DNA of 64,000 nucleotides from Plantago ovata (lineage: Eukaryota; Streptophyta; Magnoliopsida; Lamiales; Plantaginaceae). Position 1 is the first letter of the stretch. Each line of letters begins with the position of its first letter. Below, piece after piece: positions 10,469-21,783 of the stretch. Where the stretch lies: contig CM051456.1 in the NCBI GenBank assembly GCA_028274465.1, forward strand, positions 84,058,753-84,122,752, in the 5' to 3' direction. The notes below the pieces were generated by a model that saw only the letters and a program-made list of their open reading frames with translations, searched no databases and was not told the origin of the DNA. The position numbers and the translations under genes are program-made.

Positions 10469-11885
10469 ATGGCTCGTCCACTTTTGAAATCATGGGTTCA
10501 ACCCAACAAAGCACTGATGAGAGGTCCAGCTATTGTTCTTTCTGCTGCAACTCGAGATTTGGAAATCAAAAGTTGCATGTACCAGCAACTCCCGAGGTTC
10601 TATGGGTTGGCTAGGGAAGATGTTATGGGATACCTGAATGATATTGACGACTTTATCAACAATCTTCCAAGGCCCGGAGCAGGGATAACGGACGATGAGC
10701 TAAGGATGAAGGTTTTTGCTTTCTGGAAGCCGGATCACTAGACACCTGGGACAAGGTGTATTCTGCTTTTATGGAGAAATACTTTCCTCACACATTGACT
10801 ACCGCGCTTAAGGCGCAAATCACAGGATTCAAACAGGACTATAATGAGACCATCTACACCGCTTTCGAGAGGTTCAAGGACCTCATGCACAAGTGTCCAC
10901 ACCATGGTTTTGGGCTTCCTGATCTTGTACAACACTTCTACAATGGACTCACATATGAGAGTCAACATGTGGTGGATTTCCAATGCCGTGGTACTATCTG
11001 GGAAGAGACCTCCGAGGATGTGTGGGCGTGTTTCGAAAGGCTTGCTAAAGGATCTCAATCCAAGGATCGAAGAGCAATGGTTAGAAGGCGTGGACCTGAG
11101 GCCCCACCAAACCAGGAGATCCCAATGTATGAAATGAATGGTGTGAGTGGCGATAGGTTCGAAGGTTTCGCCAATCAGATGAGGCAAGCTCTAAGTGGCC
11201 TAATCGGAACTTCTCTCTCCAACGAGGTATGTAGGGTGTGCAAGAATTATGGGCATGGGGCTCATATGTGTAGATCAGATCTAGCACGAGAAGATGTTCA
11301 CTTGGGAAACCGTAGTATTCCTACTCCTAAGGACGAAGCATCTACATCCAAGTCACTCCCTCAAAGTTTAGATGTTAAGGTCGGGATTGGCGAACTTGAA
11401 GATGTCCGTGCCACACTAGACACGGGATCTTACTCGAACGTGCTCCCTTTGAATGTGTTTGAGAAGAGTAACCTTGGAAAACTATCTGACCATAGGGCTA
11501 TTGTGCAACTGGCGGATGGATCCTTTGTGAGACCCGAAGGCGTTGTGAAAAATGTGTTGGTCAAGATTGGTGAAGCATCTGTATACACCAATTTTGTAGT
11601 TATGCCGGCGTCTGCACCTGGGACGGGGGATGTCATTCTCTTGGGACGAACGTTCTTGACTAAGCTACGCTCCGTGATGGACATCTGCCAAAGAACTTGC
11701 ACTATTGAAGTGGAAGGCAAGCAACATGTGTTGCAAGCCATATTTGATCCACCTGATCCGCCTGATAATTCTTTCACTACTCACTACTGTGGTCTTGCAG
11801 CCTATATTCTTTCTTATTCACAGGTTCATGGCGTGGAGAGGAGATCGATGAAGGGGAAGTCTAGTACCCGCAGAAAGAAGAGATA
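10469..11885 (+). pseudogene. ATH-B gag-protease, copy A
   Basis: The first frame (ATG at 10469) gives ARPLLKSWVQPNKALMRGPA and a block ending LRMKVFAFWKPDH, then stops. The second frame from about 10742 continues with the gag core FMEKYFPHTLTTALKAQITG and YTAFERFKDLMHKCPHHGF, a CCHC zinc knuckle (C-RV-C-KNYG-H-GAHM-C, about 11230-11270) and an aspartic protease (LDTGSYSNVLPLNVFE, then VILLGRTFL). The frame change is caused by loss of about 40 bp relative to ATH-E near 10720; copy B shares it. A 318-bp in-frame deletion removes the linker between zinc knuckle and protease only here. The native stop was the TAG overlapping the COP1 target site, so the frame now runs about 11 codons into the copia LTR. 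Confidence 0.85.
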
Positions 11886-12016
11886 TGTAAGAAAATATGG
11901 TCAGAGTTACCCCTAGGGTACGCATCGGAATTTTAAAAATTTTCTTAACATACCGGTTAATTGATTATGCATATGTCGTATATATATAAACACGTCAATT
12001 AGAAGACTAACCTTAC

Positions 12017-12102
12017 TTCCAAAGCAGCTTCCAAGTCTTCGTAATATTCCGGTGTATCTTCTCCTTCGTCGAAGTCGAAGATATCTACAATACTCTGTAT
12101 AT
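12017..12102 (-). other. Exon-like block in COP1 LTR with splice-type borders
   Basis: On the minus strand an 86-nt segment lies between TTGTCTTGCAG and GTAAGG, which resemble a plant splice acceptor and donor. One frame is open across it, reading IVDIFDFDEGEDTPEYYEDL (acidic), and differences among copies are silent or conservative there (for example Asp to Glu at 19287-21386). It lies downstream of the LTR TATA box and so would be in the transcript. Equivalent positions in the 5' LTR of copy B are 35250-35335. Confidence 0.4.
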
Positions 12103-12363
12103 CTGCAAGACAATAAGAGTTAGTTTCCAGCTCCTAGAACCTCAACCTTGGTATCCACGGATGAACAGCCTATCGGAAGAATGCTAGGATATTCTTTATG
12201 TGACCAAGAAGACGGGGCGGCAATTCCCTCCGGTGGCGGTGTGCGCGCGCGTGGCTTAAGGAGAGGAGGGGAGAGTTTTTATTTTCTCTAAGAAAACTGG
12301 GTAGGAAGACTGTGATCAAATCGCATGTAACCGTGTACAAACTTGTATGTAAAACTCTCTCCA

Positions 12364-12389
12364 ATAGTCTACTATATATAGTAGACTAT
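12364..12389 (-). promoter_or_regulatory. COP1 LTR TATA box inside a perfect palindrome
   Basis: A 26-bp perfect palindrome is centred on CTATATATAG, with outer arms ATAGTCTA and TAGACTAT. In the other LTRs the outer arm reads TAGTCTAT, so only the inner 16 bp is palindromic. It is the only good TATA candidate placed to give a transcript covering the LTR end, primer site and gag. Confidence 0.6.
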
Positions 12390-12602
12390 AGAAGCCTAAA
12401 GCATAAGCTATTAGACTTCGTAAAGGAATAAGAATCTAATTCTTATCGCACAAGGAAACCAATATCAAGTATAGATTCATTCCCAATCAAATCAAAACTC
12501 AATCAGGAAAATCTAACTTATCCCTTGGACTTCTAATAGAGGAAGGAGTCGAACTCCTTCCCCTATTCTACCACTGGCGCGCGCGCGCCTGTCCTACGGG
12601 AC

Positions 12603-12626
12603 GTGGGTCCCACTTTTGGGACCCAC
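12603..12626. repeat. GC-rich hairpin in COP1 LTR
   Basis: Arms GTGGGTCCCA and TGGGACCCAC pair perfectly around CTTT, just beside a short (GC)n run at about 12577-12588. Copies at 35119-37208 and 44565-46663 have one mismatch. Confidence 0.7.
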
Positions 12627-12674
12627 ATATATTTCCAAGGCAATCCAAACTCCAAGTAGATTTTGCCCAAGTGC

Positions 12675-12878
12675 ATATGTTAATTCTAAATTAACATATC
12701 CTTTACAATCAAACCTCCATTATATTTCCAAAATATAATCTTTAATTGTATTTACATAAAATACAATTAATTAACCAATTCAATTAATAATTCCAAATCA
12801 TTAATTGAGCCACCAATTATTATAATTAATTCCAAATCAATTATAATCCATCTATCACAATTAATTCCAAATTAATTG
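12675..12878. repeat. Row of six AT-rich hairpins in COP1 LTR
   Basis: Six successive perfect inverted repeats with different stems: 12675-12699 (11-bp arms, loop CTA), 12719-12739 (9-bp, CCA), 12742-12770 (12-bp, ACATA), 12781-12807 (8-bp, AATTCCAAATC), 12819-12847 (9-bp, the same 11-nt loop) and 12858-12878 (9-bp, CCA). They lie upstream of the TATA box in element orientation. The other LTR copies keep them with few changes. Confidence 0.75.
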
Positions 12879-13999
12879 CGATTCCATCTTCAAGGATATT
12901 CTGATAGGCTGAATCACCACATAGTGTGACCCATAGGGCCTCACCGTATTAAGCAAGTCCTAGACTAGGCAACATGGAATTCCTAGACGGTTCCATTTGC
13001 AGTATTAATACGCGAGGACGTTTGAGAGGTTTCTCAAAGCTAACCCTTTCGTTGCGAAGCCTGTTGCGCTCAACGCGGCGATGGTAACGTCCCTTCATCT
13101 GACTTGCTCGGATGTATCTAGGATCGATGAAGTGTCTATCCCAATAATACATCCACGGGCGTCTCAGGGAGTTGTTTGGTTAAGATATACTTATGACCAT
13201 CATAATATATCATTTGCACTGGCCAGTGACTTTACCAACACAACTATGCAGACTACGGGCAGTGCTCTCCTGTGCTACACTTGAGAGATGAATCCTTCAC
13301 AGAATCACTTATCACCCCCATTTGTATTTAGCCATAATCCTGGATCGTGTCTTAGGTCAACTGCTTATTCAGAGCTGACATCGACGGGTCCACCAAGGAT
13401 ATGGAGCAACAAATGTGATGATAAAGTCCTGTAAGTACAAAGGACGAATGGCATCACTTCGACAACTCACCGGTTCCCATAGACACATTCGGTGTAGAGT
13501 ATACATCGATGGGAGTGTCCGGTGGGTACTTCCATTGTTCGATAAAGCTTCTTCGAACAACTATGCGCAGTTATGGGAACGTTCCTTGATTGTCCAACAA
13601 TCCGTTCCGTGGCCGTGGGATCGGCTCACACTTGCTCCAACAAGTATAACCTCCACGCATACTAGTCTTGTCAGGTTCATTCAGACCCCCACATCCGAGA
13701 TGTACCACGACTAGGGAGAGTTTGGGATAGGTGATAACTCACGTAGCTCCCACTAACTGTGTGATCGGTCATCTATCCGAGGGGACATGTTTAGTATCTA
13801 TACAGACAACAATATAGATATGACATGTTGCAGCCTGGTGTAATATAAATATGAAAGCAATACTCAACAGTAAAATGAAACAAACATATATTATATTACG
13901 TTGACCTGTGTAATAGTACATATATGTCCTCTACAAGGGCACCATGCCCTTGGTAAGGACTGTCTCTAGGACATATAGACTATCAATCTCCCACTTGGA

Positions 14000-16900
14000 A
14001 TAGATCCAGTCACCTATATGCCTAATGCCCAGATTAGCATAATGTCTTAAGTGGACTTCCACTAATAAGACCTTGGTGAAAGGATCTGCCACGTTGTCCG
14101 TGGTTGAGACACGTTCTATACTAACTTCTCCTCTATCTATAATCTCACGTATAACGTGATATTTTCTAAGTACATGTTTGTTCTTGTTTGTAGATCTAGG
14201 CTCCCTAGCTTGAGCGACGGCGCCCGTATTGTCACAATAAATCGTTATTGGACTGGGAGCAGGAACAACCCTCAATTCCTTCAAGAACTCTGAAATCCAG
14301 ACAGCTTCTTTCGATGCTTCTGATGCAGCTATGTACTCGGCCTCTGTGGATGAGTCAGCAATCGTGGCTTGCTTAGAGATCTTCCAATAGACAGCTCCTC
14401 CGTTCAATTTGAATACGTATCATGTCTGTGACTTAAAGTCATCAGGATCTGATTCAAATCCAGCGTCGACATACCCAGACATCTTCAATTCTGGTTCTCC
14501 ACCAAACACCAAGAACATCTCTTTAGTCCGTCTAAGGTACTTAAGAATGTTCTTCACAGCAGTCCAGTGAGGTACTCCTGGATTCTGTTGGTGTCGACAA
14601 GTGACACTAAGCGCATATGCCACATCGGGCCTTGTGCAGTTCATTGCATACATTATAGACCCTACTGCCGAAGCATAGGGCACACGACTCATTGCATTTC
14701 TTTCTTCATCAGTTTTAGGACCATCCTTAACTGATAAGACAATCCCATGCCTATCTGGGAGAAAGCCTCTATTTGAGTCGTCCATCTTATAACGCTTCAG
14801 TATTTTGTCGATGTAGGTGGACTGTGTCATTCCCAACATCCTCTTGGATCTATCTCTAAAGATCTTGATCCCTAGGATGTAGTTCGCTTCACCCAAGTCC
14901 TTCATCGAGAAGGTACTTGATAACCAAACTTTTGTCTCTTCTAGCATAGAGACATTATTTCCCATGATCAAAATGTCATCTACATAAATGATCATGAAAA
15001 CAACTCCTTTGTCGCTGTGTCTCGCATAGACACAGGGATCTTCCTTGCTTCTGATGAAGTCAAACGATTTGACAGCTTCATCAAAGCGGATATTCCAGCT
15101 CCTTGACGCTTGCTTTAGCCCATAGATGGATCTTTGTAATTTGCATACAGCAGTTGGCCTGCTTTTACTAATAAAACCTTCCGGCTGTACCATATAGACC
15201 TCTTCCTCAAGGTTGCCATTGAGGAAGGCTGTCTTTACATCCATCTACCAGATTTCATAATCATAGTAGGCAGCTATCGCAAGTAGAATTCGAATGGACT
15301 TCAATTTTTCTACTGGTGAAAAGGTTTCATCGTAATCGATGCCATACCTTTGCGTGTAGCCTTTTGCCACAAGCCAAGCTTTGTGCGTTTGTACCTTGCC
15401 ATCGGCATCTTTCTTTCGTTTAAAGACCCATTTGCACCCAATTGGTCTAACCCCTTGGGGCAAGTCTACCAAGTTCCAAACTTGGTTCTGGTACATTGAA
15501 TCCATTTCTAATTCCATGGCCTCTTGCCATTTGTCTGAGTCAATATCAATTATTGCCACTTTGCAGGTCTCGGGATCTTCCCGATCTGATAAACCGACAT
15601 CAAGTTCACTAATGTCTTCTATCATAAGGCTTTGCTTCTGAGGTCCTCTAAGGATCCTCTTCGACCTACGGAGCTCGACTTGTTCTGGTGCTTTTCTTTT
15701 CTGGCTTCGTGTAACACGAACATTATCAGGGGGTACTGATGCAGCTGGTCGTTGGGCGCGACCATGTTCCCTTGCGGGAGGCTGCTCTTGCGCAACTTGT
15801 TGCACAGGTTGGTTGACAACGGGTTCTACAGGTGTGGTTTCAACTGTTGATCTAATCACAGGACTCCCACTGACTATGACATGCCTAGCAAGTGTCATAT
15901 CATCACCCTTGTCTGCTTCGAAAGCTCCCACTGAACTTGAGTCCAAATCAGAAGATTTAAAGACCTCATGTTCGCGCGTGTCAAAGTCTTGAATTTCTTC
16001 AAGTTCTATCATATCATCTAACCTCTCTTCTTCGAGGTATTCAGCTTCTAAAAACTTCACGTTTCTAGACACGATCACCTTGTGATCTTCAGCATGATAA
16101 GGATAGCCTATGAAATATACTTTGACACCCTTGGCATCTAACTTATCAGTGAGCATCAGCTTGACTATCGCAGGACAGCCCCAAGGTCTAAGATAGCCTA
16201 ACGAAGGCTTCTTTCCCTTCCATAACTCATAAGGAGTTTTCTCCACTGATTTAGATGGTACACGGTTCAGAATGTAGATTGCAGTTTGTAGTGCATATCC
16301 CCACAGATACTTTGGAAGAGTCGAGAATCCAATCATTGATCTTACCATGTCTAACAGGGTTCGATTCCTCCTCTCAGACACACCGTTTAACTGTGGTGTT
16401 CCAGGAGGAGTCCATTGCGACTGGATCCCATTTTCCTTCAAGTAATCGATAAATTCTTCACTAAGGTATTCACCTCCTCAATCCGATCGAAGAGTGACTA
16501 TCCTTAGGTTCAATTCATTCTCGACCTCATTCCTAAACTCCTTGAATTTCCCAAAGGTCTCGGATTTATTCTTCATAAGAAAGATATATCCATACCTTGA
16601 GAAATCGTCAGTAAAGGTAACGAAGTAAGAATAACCCCCACGCGCATGGACTTTAAACGGTCCACATACATCGGTATGTATGAGCTCTAAGCAGCGAGTG
16701 GCACGAACACCTTGTCCAACAAAAGGCTTGTTCGTCATCTTACCCTTAACACAAGATTCACATGTACCATATGATTCGAAATCAAATGGTTCTAAGTAGT
16801 CCAACTTCTTTAGTCTTTGAATCCGTGTTTCATTGATATGGCCTAGCCTACAATGCCATAGATAAGATGGATTATTCTTCTTACTTGAAGACGGTTGTTT

Positions 16901-18196
16901 GTTATGTATTTGAAATAAAGGTTGACTACTTTGTAAAATATATAAACCATTCACCAAGCGAGCCTTTCCATAATACTCATCATTTAATGAAAAATAACAA
17001 ATATTATTCGCAAATCGACAGGAAAAACCCATATTGTCTAACAATGGAATGGAAATAATATTTCTGACAATGAATGGAACAAAATAAACATTATCAAGTT
17101 CTAAACATTGTCCCGAAGGTAAATCTATCTTGTTGCGTCCAACGCGTTTGGCTTCAACTGGATTGCCGTTCCCAACATGCAAGTCGATTTCACCTTGCTT
17201 GACTAGCCTGTGATCAATTAGCCCCTGCACATTATTACAAATGTGTGAGCCACAGGCTGTATCTAATACCCAACCATTGGAGTCAAAAGTAGTCATGGTC
17301 ATTTCAATAACAAACATACCTGAGCCAGAAGCTGATGACTTCCTGGCCTGATCTGCCCTAAGCTTAGGGCAATCTTTCTTCCAATGTCCTTTCTGCTTAC
17401 AGAAAAGACATTCATCTGTGCGCACCGTTCCGCTTCTCTTGAACTTCCTTTTCTGGTTCGGACGCTTAGGCTTATCACTCCAAGTGTTAGCCTTGGCTCC
17501 CGACTTTCCCTTACCCTTAGCACCTTTGCTTTTCGGGTTCGAGTTAGACGGTTGCCCAACAAGCATGATTGACTTTTCCTTCTTAGGAAGAGTTTGATCA
17601 TATGTCTTCAGCAGATTATGGAGTTCAGGCAGTGTTACGTCCTTCGCATTCATCGTGTAATTAATGATGAACTGCGAATACGAACTCGGCAATGATTGAA
17701 GGACAAAAATCACCATGATCTTATTCTCTAGCTTAACGCCGGCATTGGCAAGCTTTTCAAAGAGACCAATCATTTTGAGAACATGCTCAGACATGTTCCC
17801 TCCTTCACTGAGCTTGCATCTGTGTATGTCTTTGATCAAATCAAATTCAACACTTCTAGCTGTCGTCTTAAAGAGCGACTCAAGATGTTTCAACATCTCA
17901 TACGGCAACATGCTTTCATGTTGCCTCTGCAGCTCATTGCTCATTGCCGCCAGCATAATACACTGCGCGGACTTAGCATCCTCAAGATGCTTATCTGACT
18001 TTGCCTTGTTGGCTTGATTCCAAGCAGCAACCTAATCGGCAGTCTGATTTTCGGGGCACACGGGAATGACCTCGTCCAAGACGTACTCAATCTTTTCGTA
18101 CCTCAGCACCAAACGTATATTCCTGATCCAATCTAGGAAGTTTGGTCCGGTTGAAATTTGCTTCTCCAAGACAGCACGGAGCGAGATACTCGCCAT
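14000..18196 (-). pseudogene. COP1 gag-pol polyprotein, copy A
   Basis: From an ATG at 18196 (MASISLRAVLEKQI) the minus strand encodes gag, a CCHC knuckle (CLFCKQKGHWKKDC), copia protease (LDTACGSHI), integrase ([20 protein letters not shown]), reverse transcriptase ([11 protein letters not shown] region, YVDDILI) and RNase H ([10 protein letters not shown]). In-frame stops break it at 18032 (CAG to TAG), 16478 (CGA to TGA), 15245 (CAG to TAG) and 14420 (GGA to TGA). An in-frame 24-bp deletion near 16098 lies between short GATA repeats. The normal stop is mutated, so the last frame reads on to 13931 inside the LTR. It keeps a Lys codon near 16880 where copies B and C have a stop. Confidence 0.88.
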
Positions 18197-18238
18197 ATCT
18201 AATATCCTAAGGAGAAATAATATAGAACGAAAACAATA

Positions 18239-19286
18239 GGTTCGAAGGTTTCGCCAATCAGATGAGGCAAGCTCTAAGTGGCCTAATCGGAACTTCTCTC
18301 TCCAACGAGGTATGTAGGGTGTGCAAGAATTATGGGCATGGGGCTCATATGTGTAGATCAGATCTAGCACGAGAAGATGTTCACTTGGGAAACCGTAGTA
18401 TTCCTCCTCCTAAGGACGAAGCATCTATATCCAAGTCAGCAACTCTCATGGATAATTTACAGAAATTGGTGGATTTCACCCAAGTGTTTTTGAAGAGATA
18501 CGAGAAGGATTCGACAAAGATCAATGCTCGCCTGGATCAATTGGAAGCTAGAGCTAGTAGAGAGCAAGGGAAGTTACATAGCAGAACTGAGAGGTCCATG
18601 TCGATCAACTTGGTGGGAGATCAACCAGTGGAAATCACCATTAAGCAAGTTGCTAAGTGCGAGTGTTACAAGGATGAAGAGCCTCCACTAGCGAAGGAAG
18701 AAGAGAAGGACCTTGGTACTGATGAGAGTGGAAAGAAGAAAGAGAATCCCGAGCCACTCCCTCAAAGTTTCGATGTTAAGGTCGGGATTGGCGAACTTGA
18801 AGATGTCCGTGCCACACTAGACACGGGATCTTACTCGAACGTGCTCCCTTTGAATGTGTTTGAGAAGAGTAACCTTGGAAAACTATCTGACCATAGGGCT
18901 ATTGTGCAACTGGCGGATGGATCCTTTGTGAGACCCGAAGGCGTTGTGAAAAATGTGTTGGTCAAGATTGGTGAAGCATCTGTATACACCAATTTTGTAG
19001 TTATGCCGGCGTCTGCACCTGGGACGGGGGATGTCATTCTCTTGGGATGAACGTTCTTGACTAAGCTACGCTCCGTGATGGACATCTGCCAAAGAACTTG
19101 CACTATTGAAGTGGAAGGCAAGCAACATGTGTTGCAAGCCATATTTGATCCACCTGATCCGCCTGATAATTCTTTCACTACTCACTACTGTGGTCTTGCA
19201 GCCTATATTCTTTCTTATTCATAGGTTCATGGCATGGAGAGGAGATCAATGAAGGGGAAGTCTAGTACCCGCAGAAAGAAGAGACA
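18239..19286 (+). pseudogene. ATH-B gag-protease fragment, middle copy
   Basis: The fragment starts inside gag at the equivalent of 11155, joined directly to COP1 leader sequence. It carries the zinc knuckle (C-RV-C-KNYG-H-GAHM-C), the linker missing in copy A (MDNLQKLVDFTQVFLKRYE), and the protease (LDTGSYSNVLPLNVFE). A TGA replaces CGA after VILLG (19048-19050), and a TAG replaces CAG near 19223. COP1 follows at 19287 after GAGACA, one base different from the AGATA flank elsewhere. It has no promoter or start of its own. Confidence 0.85.
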
Positions 19287-21783
19287 TGTAAGAAAATATG
19301 GTCAGAGTTACCCCTAGGGTACGCAGCGGAATTTTAAAAATTTTCTTAACATACCGGTTAATTGATTATGCATATGTCGTATATATATAAACACGTCAAT
19401 TAGAAGACTAACCTTACTTCCAAAGCAGCTTCCAAGTCTTCGTAATATTCCGGTGTATCTTCTCCTTCTTCGAAGTCGAAGATATCTACAATACTCTGTA
19501 TATCTGCAAGACAATAAGAGTTAGTTTCCAGCTCCTAGAACCTCAACCTTGGTATCCATGGATGAACAGCCTATCGGAAGAATGCTAGGATATTCTTTAT
19601 GTGACCAAGAAGACGGGGCGGCGATTCCCTCCGGTGGCGGTGTGCGCGCGCGTGGCTTAAGGAGAGGAGGGGATAGTTTTTATTTTCTCTAAGAAAACTG
19701 GGTAGGAAGACTGTGATCAAATCGCATGTAACCGTGTACAAACTTGTATGTAAAACTCTCTCCAATAGTCTACTATATATAGTAGTCTATAGAAGCCTAA
19801 AGCATAAGCTATTAGACTTCGTAAAGGAATAAGAATCTAATTCTTATCGCACAAGGAAACCGATATCAAGTCTAGATTCATTCCAAATCAAATCAAAACT
19901 CAATAAGGAAAATCTAACTTATCCCTTGGACTTCTAATAGAGGAAGGAGTCGAACTCCTTCCCCTATACTACCACTAGCACGCGCGCGCCTGTCCTACGG
20001 GACGTGGGTCCCACTTTTGGGACCCACATATATTTCCAAGGCAATCCAAACTCCAAGTAGATTTTGCCCAAGTGCATATGTTAATTCTAAATTAACATAT
20101 CCTTTACAATCAAACCTCCATTATATTTCCAAAATATAATCTATAATTGTATTTACATAAAATACAATTAATTAGCCAATTCAATTAATAATTCCAAATC
20201 ATTAATTGAGCCACCAATTATTATAATTAATTCCAAATCAATTATAATCCATCTATCACAATTAATTCCAAATTAATTGCGATTCCATCTTCAAGGATAT
20301 TCTGATAGGCTGAATCACCACATAGTGTGACCCATAGGGCCTCACCGTATTAAGCAAGTCCTAGACTAGGCAACATGGAATTCCTAGACGGTTCCATTTG
20401 CAGTATTAATACGCGAGGACGTTTGAGAGGTTTCTCAAAGCTAACCCTTACGTTGCGAAGCCTGTTGCGCTCAACGCGGCGATGGTAACGTCCCTTCATC
20501 TGACTTGCTCGGATGTATCTAGGATCGATGAAGTGTCTATCCCAATAATACATCCACGGGCGGTTCAGGGAGTTGTTTGGTTAAGATATACTTATGACCA
20601 TCATAATATATCATTTGCACTGGCCAGTGACTTTACCAACACAACTATGCAGACTACGAGCAGTGCTCTCCTGTGCTACACTTGAGAGATGAATCCTTCA
20701 CAGAATCACTTATCACACCCATTTGTATTTAGCCATAATCCTGGATCGTGTCTTAGGTCAACTGCTTATTCAGAGCTGACATCGACGGGTCCACCAAGGA
20801 TATGGAGCAACAAATGTGATGATAAAGTCCTGTAAGTACAAAGGACGAATGGCATCACTTCGACAACTCACCGGTTCCCATAGACACATTCGGTGTAGAG
20901 TATACATCGATGGGAGTGTCCGGTGGGTACTTCCATTGTTCGGTAAACCTTCTTCGAACAACTATGCGCAGTTATGGGAACGTTCCTTGATTGTCCAACA
21001 ATCCGTTCCGTGGCCGTGGGATCGGCTCACACTTGCTCCAACAAGTATAACCTCCACGCATACTAGTCTTGTCAGGTTCATTCAGACCCCCACATCCGAG
21101 ATGTACCACGACTAGGGAGAGTTTGGGATAGATGATAACTCACATAGCTCCCACTAACTGTGTGATCGGTCATCTATCCGAGGGGACATGTTCAGTATCT
21201 ATACAGACAGCAATATAGATATGACATGCTGCAGCCTGGTGTAATATAAATATGAAAGCAATATTCAACTGTAAAATGAAACAGACATATATTATATTAC
21301 GTTGACCTGTGTAATAGTACATATATGTCCTCTACAAGGGCACCATGCCCTTTGTAAGGACTGTCTCTAGGACATATAGACTATCAATCTCCCACTTGGA
21401 CTAGAGCCAGTCACCTATATGCCTAATGCCCAGATTAGCATAATGTCTTAAGTGGACTTCCACTGATAAGACCTTGGTGAAAGGATCTGCCACGTAGTCC
21501 GTGGTTGAGACACGTTCTATACTAACTTCTCCTCTATCTATAATCTCACGAATAACGTGATATTTTCTAAGTACATGTTTGTTCTTGTTTGTAGATCTAG
21601 GCTCCCTAGCTTGAGCGACGGCGCCCGTATTGTCACAATAAATCGTTATTGGACTGGGAGCAGGAACAATCCTCAATTCCTTCAAGAACTCTGAAATCCA
21701 AACAGCTTCTTTCGATGCTTCTGATGCAGCTATGTACTCGGCCTCTGTGGATGAGTCAGCAATCGTGGCTTGCTTAGAGCTCT
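19287..21783 (-). mobile_element. COP1 3' LTR and short pol tail, middle copy
   Basis: The LTR (19287-21386, 2100 bp) is followed by only about 400 bp of coding region, the end of RNase H (21401-21783 on minus: [18 protein letters not shown] to IRHIGDWL, with the normal TAG stop). The sequence then leaves the element at 21783-21785 and enters Tat antisense-ORF sequence. It is a rearranged fragment of the same insertion. Confidence 0.88.

Larger units (their letters stand above)
9000..11885 (+). mobile_element. ATH-B copy A, 5' part of a non-autonomous Athila-like element
   Basis: The copy comprises the 5' LTR (9000-10314), tRNA-Asp primer site and a gag-protease frame, ending where COP1 is inserted at AGATA (11881-11885). 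The target duplication on the left is GAGGC (8995-8999). There is no RT, RNase H or integrase between protease and the 3' region in any ATH-B copy, so the family member is non-autonomous. Compared with copy B it has a 318-bp in-frame deletion at 11354/11355 in the gag-protease linker. Confidence 0.85.
11886..13985 (-). repeat. COP1 3' LTR, copy A
   Basis: 2100 bp. On + it reads TGTAAGAAAATATGG... to ...GACTATCA. Near-identical LTRs are at 19287-21386, 27251-29336, 35119-37208 and 44565-46663, with a partial one at 38215-38780. The polypurine tract (minus-strand CCAAGTGGGAGAT) adjoins at 13986-13998. The LTR contains a palindromic TATA region, an AT-rich hairpin row and an 86-nt exon-like block, listed separately. 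Confidence 0.92.
11886..18238 (-). mobile_element. COP1 copy A, Ty1/copia element lacking its 5' end
   Basis: The minus-strand element has its 3' LTR at 11886-13985, the coding region at 14000-18196 and the splice-like site upstream of gag at 18207-18208; the sequence then stops at 18238 and jumps into ATH-B gag. The leader, primer site and 5' LTR seen in copy B are missing. The left target flank is AGATA (11881-11885), as in copy B, so this is a duplicate of the same insertion rather than a new one. Confidence 0.88.

Noticed and set aside
11913..12113. 66-codon Arg-rich minus frame repeated in every COP1 LTR
   Set aside because: It lacks a convincing start context and runs through the donor-like site into non-conserved LTR. 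The overlapping acidic frame is the better candidate and is treated as a finding.
12949..13152. 67-codon minus frame conserved in all COP1 LTRs (MYYWDRHFIDPRYIRASQ)
   Set aside because: Its conservation is explained by recent copying of the LTR; it lies upstream of the TATA box in element orientation and matches nothing I recognise.
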